Assembly: GCA_016764415.1 (NCBI GenBank)
Contig: JAESRY010000025.1
Location: 1 to 8,367, forward strand
Direction of reading: 5' to 3'
Length of the DNA: 8,367 bases
DNA from: Cycloclasticus sp.
GTDB lineage: Bacteria; Pseudomonadota; Gammaproteobacteria; Methylococcales; Cycloclasticaceae
The position numbers were made by a program, and so were the translations under genes. Below the pieces are notes generated by a model, which worked only from the letters and a program-made list of their open reading frames with translations, was not told the DNA's origin and made no database searches. This document shows positions 6,191 to 8,367 of the stretch, one piece after another. Each line of letters starts with the position of its first letter. The stretch's first letter is position 1.

Positions 6191-8367
6191 TTAGATCCCT
6201 TGTTTATCAAGGGATTTTTTTAGCATGGCCAAAATGTCCCCCTTTGATTTTAGTAACGTTTCAATGTCATTACTGAATTTCTGGTGTTTAGAAGAGATGT
6301 TTTGTATATCGTTTTCTCTTAATGATATTTCAAGTTGTTTGGATGAAATTTTAAGTAACGGTGTGCCGCAATATGCAGCTGAACCATGCACTTTGTGAAC
6401 CGCTTCAGCTGCTTCACTTATGCTTTCTTGTTGAATCAATTGAGAAATGGTGCCATTTTGTTTGTGTAATTCTGAAAAAAACTTCTGGAACATAATAAGC
6501 ATCAAAGCATGATCTGCGTTCATGCTAACCTTCGCTAGTTCGTAATCAAACGATTTGTTTGAGATGGCTGAGTTACTATCCTTAGCTAAGGGTACGAAAG
6601 GTTGAGTATCGTAATCGTGCTCATATAACAGCTGCTCAACTAATGAGAAGAAGCGATTTTGGTCAATGGGTTTAATTAGATAGCCATCAAAAGAACTAAT
6701 GTGGCTAGCCTGTTCCTCTCCTGAGGTGATGTGTGCGGTAATGGCTACAGCAGGTGTTTTATAGTTCGGGTTTTGGGGTTGGTTTCTAATCTCAAATAGC
6801 GCCTCATTACCCATCTTAACAGGCATTCTCAAGTCCAATAACATGAGGTCAAATGTTTGTTGCTCTGCGATATCTATGGCTTGTTGGCCATCGTTAACAC
6901 AGGTTACTTCAGCATGTTGTCTTTCAAGTAAGTTACTGAGTAATAAGCGGTTAATTTCATTATCATCAGCAACTAATATTTTTTTAGCGGTTAAATCTGG
7001 CAGTGTTGTGTCATCAGCGACAGGCATATCAATGGCGCTATAGCTGTCTTTAACCTCAGTGAATGGCAGCGTAAAAGAAAATGTAGAACCTTCTCCCAAA
7101 GTGCTTTTGACTTTAATCTCACCCTGCAGAGCATTCAAAATTTGCTGGGTAATCACTAACCCTAGCCCTGTGCCTTGGTCGCTGGTCGCATGGTCTAGTT
7201 GAGAGTATTCTTTAAATAACAGCTTTATATTTTCTTCACTAATTCCAATACCCAGATCGATAATACTTACTTCAAGTAGGTTTTTTTGTGTTGGCTTAAC
7301 GTTTAACGTAATGGTAACGGTAGAATTTCGGCTAAACTTAATGGCGTTACCCACCAGATTGGTTAAAATTTGGACGAATTTAATGCAGTCTTGATTGATG
7401 AATTCAGGGGCATTGGTATCGTGTTGGTAGTCCAGTGTTACACCATTGTTCTCAGCCTGAGGGGATAAAAGCATTAATGCATCTTGTACGGTTTGTTTTA
7501 ACTGAAAATCACTTTTATTGATGACTATTTTGCCGGCTCCAAGTTGAGCGAAATCGAGTACTTCGTTAATGATGACGTTTAAGTTTTTTGATGATAAGTA
7601 TGAGGCGTTTATTAACTTAGTTTGTTCATTATCAAGTTGGGTTTTTTTAATGATTTCGAGGAAACCAATGATGCCATTTAGAGGCGTTCGAATCTCATGG
7701 CTAATATGGGAAATAAAACGAGACTTTGCGTCAGCCGCTTTTACGATGGCACCTTGTGCTTCAAAAAGCTTATCATTTTGTAATCGGAGTTCCTGAGTGG
7801 CCTCATGAACTCTTTTTGCCATAATTTCCTGATGTTCGGTGATCTGGCGTGCCATTTCACGAATACCCTTGTCAAGCGTCGCTATTTCATCTTGATTAGT
7901 AGGGTAAGCGGCAGATGGCTTGTAGTTGCCTTCACTAATGTCGTTAACATCAGTGGTTAATTTGAGGATGGGCCTGCTGATGGCTGCACTGATGAATTTA
8001 GCGATAATGCCAATGAGTAGTAGCAACAGTATGGTGATATAGACTGTATTGAATAAAATATCTAACTGACGTTGCTTAATGGCCTCGTATGACAAGGTTA
8101 ACTCTACATAACCAATTGTTTCTTTTTGTTGCCCCGTTTGCCCAACGAGTAGGCTGTCAAAATCATCTGTTTGAATAAATGATTTCAGCTCGATAGGTTT
8201 TATAATTTTTTTATCAGGGTTTAAAATAAAATAAGGCGTGGCAATATTACTCTTCACTTGCGATAGTGTTGCACCCTCGTTATTGATAATGCTAATGGAG
8301 ATAACATCGGGTTCATTAATAACAGCGTTAATAATGGCTCCTATCGTTTCTATATCACCAGAGTAAA
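6191..8367 (-). CDS. Hybrid sensor histidine kinase, GacS/BarA type, N-terminus beyond window
   Basis: The frame is open from the right edge (first full codon at 8365) to TAA 6193-6191, giving 724 visible codons. GTG 8257 lies inside this frame, because 36 upstream codons (YSGDIETIGAIINAV and on) continue the sensor domain. Numbered from 8257, the order is: end of a periplasmic sensor region, membrane helix about 67-91, HAMP about 91-143 (SRPILKL, then DISEGNY), coiled coil, HisKA with His187 (SHEIRTPLNG), HATPase with N-box (TNLVGNAIKFS), DLGIGIS and GTGLGL, receiver with Asp431/432, phosphoacceptor Asp475 (LDLRMP), Thr507 and Lys529, and a C-terminal HPt with His621 (HKVHGSAAYCG). All phosphorelay residues are present. 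The full HAMP-HisKA-HATPase-REC-HPt order is that of GacS/BarA, which signals to GacA/UvrY and the Csr/Rsm system; a partner regulator is not visible. Confidence 0.93.
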   Translation of the reverse strand, partial: YSGDIETIGAIINAVINEPDVISISIINNEGATLSQVKSNIATPYFILNPDKKIIKPIELKSFIQTDDFDSLLVGQTGQQKETIGYVELTLSYEAIKQRQLDILFNTVYITILLLLLIGIIAKFISAAISRPILKLTTDVNDISEGNYKPSAAYPTNQDEIATLDKGIREMARQITEHQEIMAKRVHEATQELRLQNDKLFEAQGAIVKAADAKSRFISHISHEIRTPLNGIIGFLEIIKKTQLDNEQTKLINASYLSSKNLNVIINEVLDFAQLGAGKIVINKSDFQLKQTVQDALMLLSPQAENNGVTLDYQHDTNAPEFINQDCIKFVQILTNLVGNAIKFSRNSTVTITLNVKPTQKNLLEVSIIDLGIGISEENIKLLFKEYSQLDHATSDQGTGLGLVITQQILNALQGEIKVKSTLGEGSTFSFTLPFTEVKDSYSAIDMPVADDTTLPDLTAKKILVADDNEINRLLLSNLLERQHAEVTCVNDGQQAIDIAEQQTFDLMLLDLRMPVKMGNEALFEIRNQPQNPNYKTPAVAITAHITSGEEQASHISSFDGYLIKPIDQNRFFSLVEQLLYEHDYDTQPFVPLAKDSNSAISNKSFDYELAKVSMNADHALMLIMFQKFFSELHKQNGTISQLIQQESISEAAEAVHKVHGSAAYCGTPLLKISSKQLEISLRENDIQNISSKHQKFSNDIETLLKSKGDILAMLKKSLDKQGI
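6195..6221 (+). terminator. Strong rho-independent terminator of the chemoreceptor/membrane-protein unit
   Basis: A perfect 8-bp stem ATCCCTTG (6195-6202) and CAAGGGAT (6208-6215) with loop TTTAT is followed by seven Ts (6215-6221) on the plus strand. It lies 26 bp after the stop of the membrane-protein gene. It is embedded in the last codons of the convergent kinase, whose end (KQGI and stop, 6191-6205) is encoded by the other strand of the same hairpin. On the minus strand no T-run follows, so it terminates plus-strand transcription only. Confidence 0.92.

Noticed and set aside
8255..8257. GTG 8257 as the kinase start
   Set aside because: No SD precedes it, and the frame is open and domain-like up to the window edge.

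Overview
The window looks like chromosomal DNA of a moderately AT-rich gammaproteobacterium. The signs are a GacS/BarA-type hybrid kinase, a soluble chemoreceptor with a CZB zinc domain of the kind common in pseudomonad-like bacteria, a beta-class GST, and tRNA-Pro(GGG) remnants with gammaproteobacterial sequence. I cannot name the genus.

Left block (1-1399). A minus-strand pair (a beta-class glutathione S-transferase and a partial SnoaL/NTF2-like 'lumazine-binding' gene) is divergent from an HxlR-type regulator. The GST frame looks broken by a one-base deletion near its 3' end. Restoring that base recovers a normal GST C-terminus whose stop overlaps the start of the next gene.

Middle block (1488-4287). 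This is the most unusual part. A repeat-rich stretch leads into the 3' part of a tRNA-Pro(GGG) gene (anticodon arm to CCA, 1604-1653). About 2.6 kb further on there is a second, more decayed copy (4237-4287). The two copies also share a short upstream block (GTTAAG plus 11 nt). Between them lies a two-gene operon with a one-base overlap: a CopC-type periplasmic copper protein and a large fusion protein (CopD-like membrane domain, c-type cytochrome domain, cysteine-less thioredoxin-like domain). I read this as a small copper/redox cassette delimited by old attachment-site scars, perhaps one layer of stacked islands at a proline tRNA. No integrase is visible.

Right block (4490-8367). A soluble CZB chemoreceptor and an unrecognised four-helix membrane protein run on the plus strand and end at a strong intrinsic terminator. 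That terminator lies inside the 3' coding end of a convergent hybrid sensor kinase. The kinase is open to the right edge, so its true start is outside the window.
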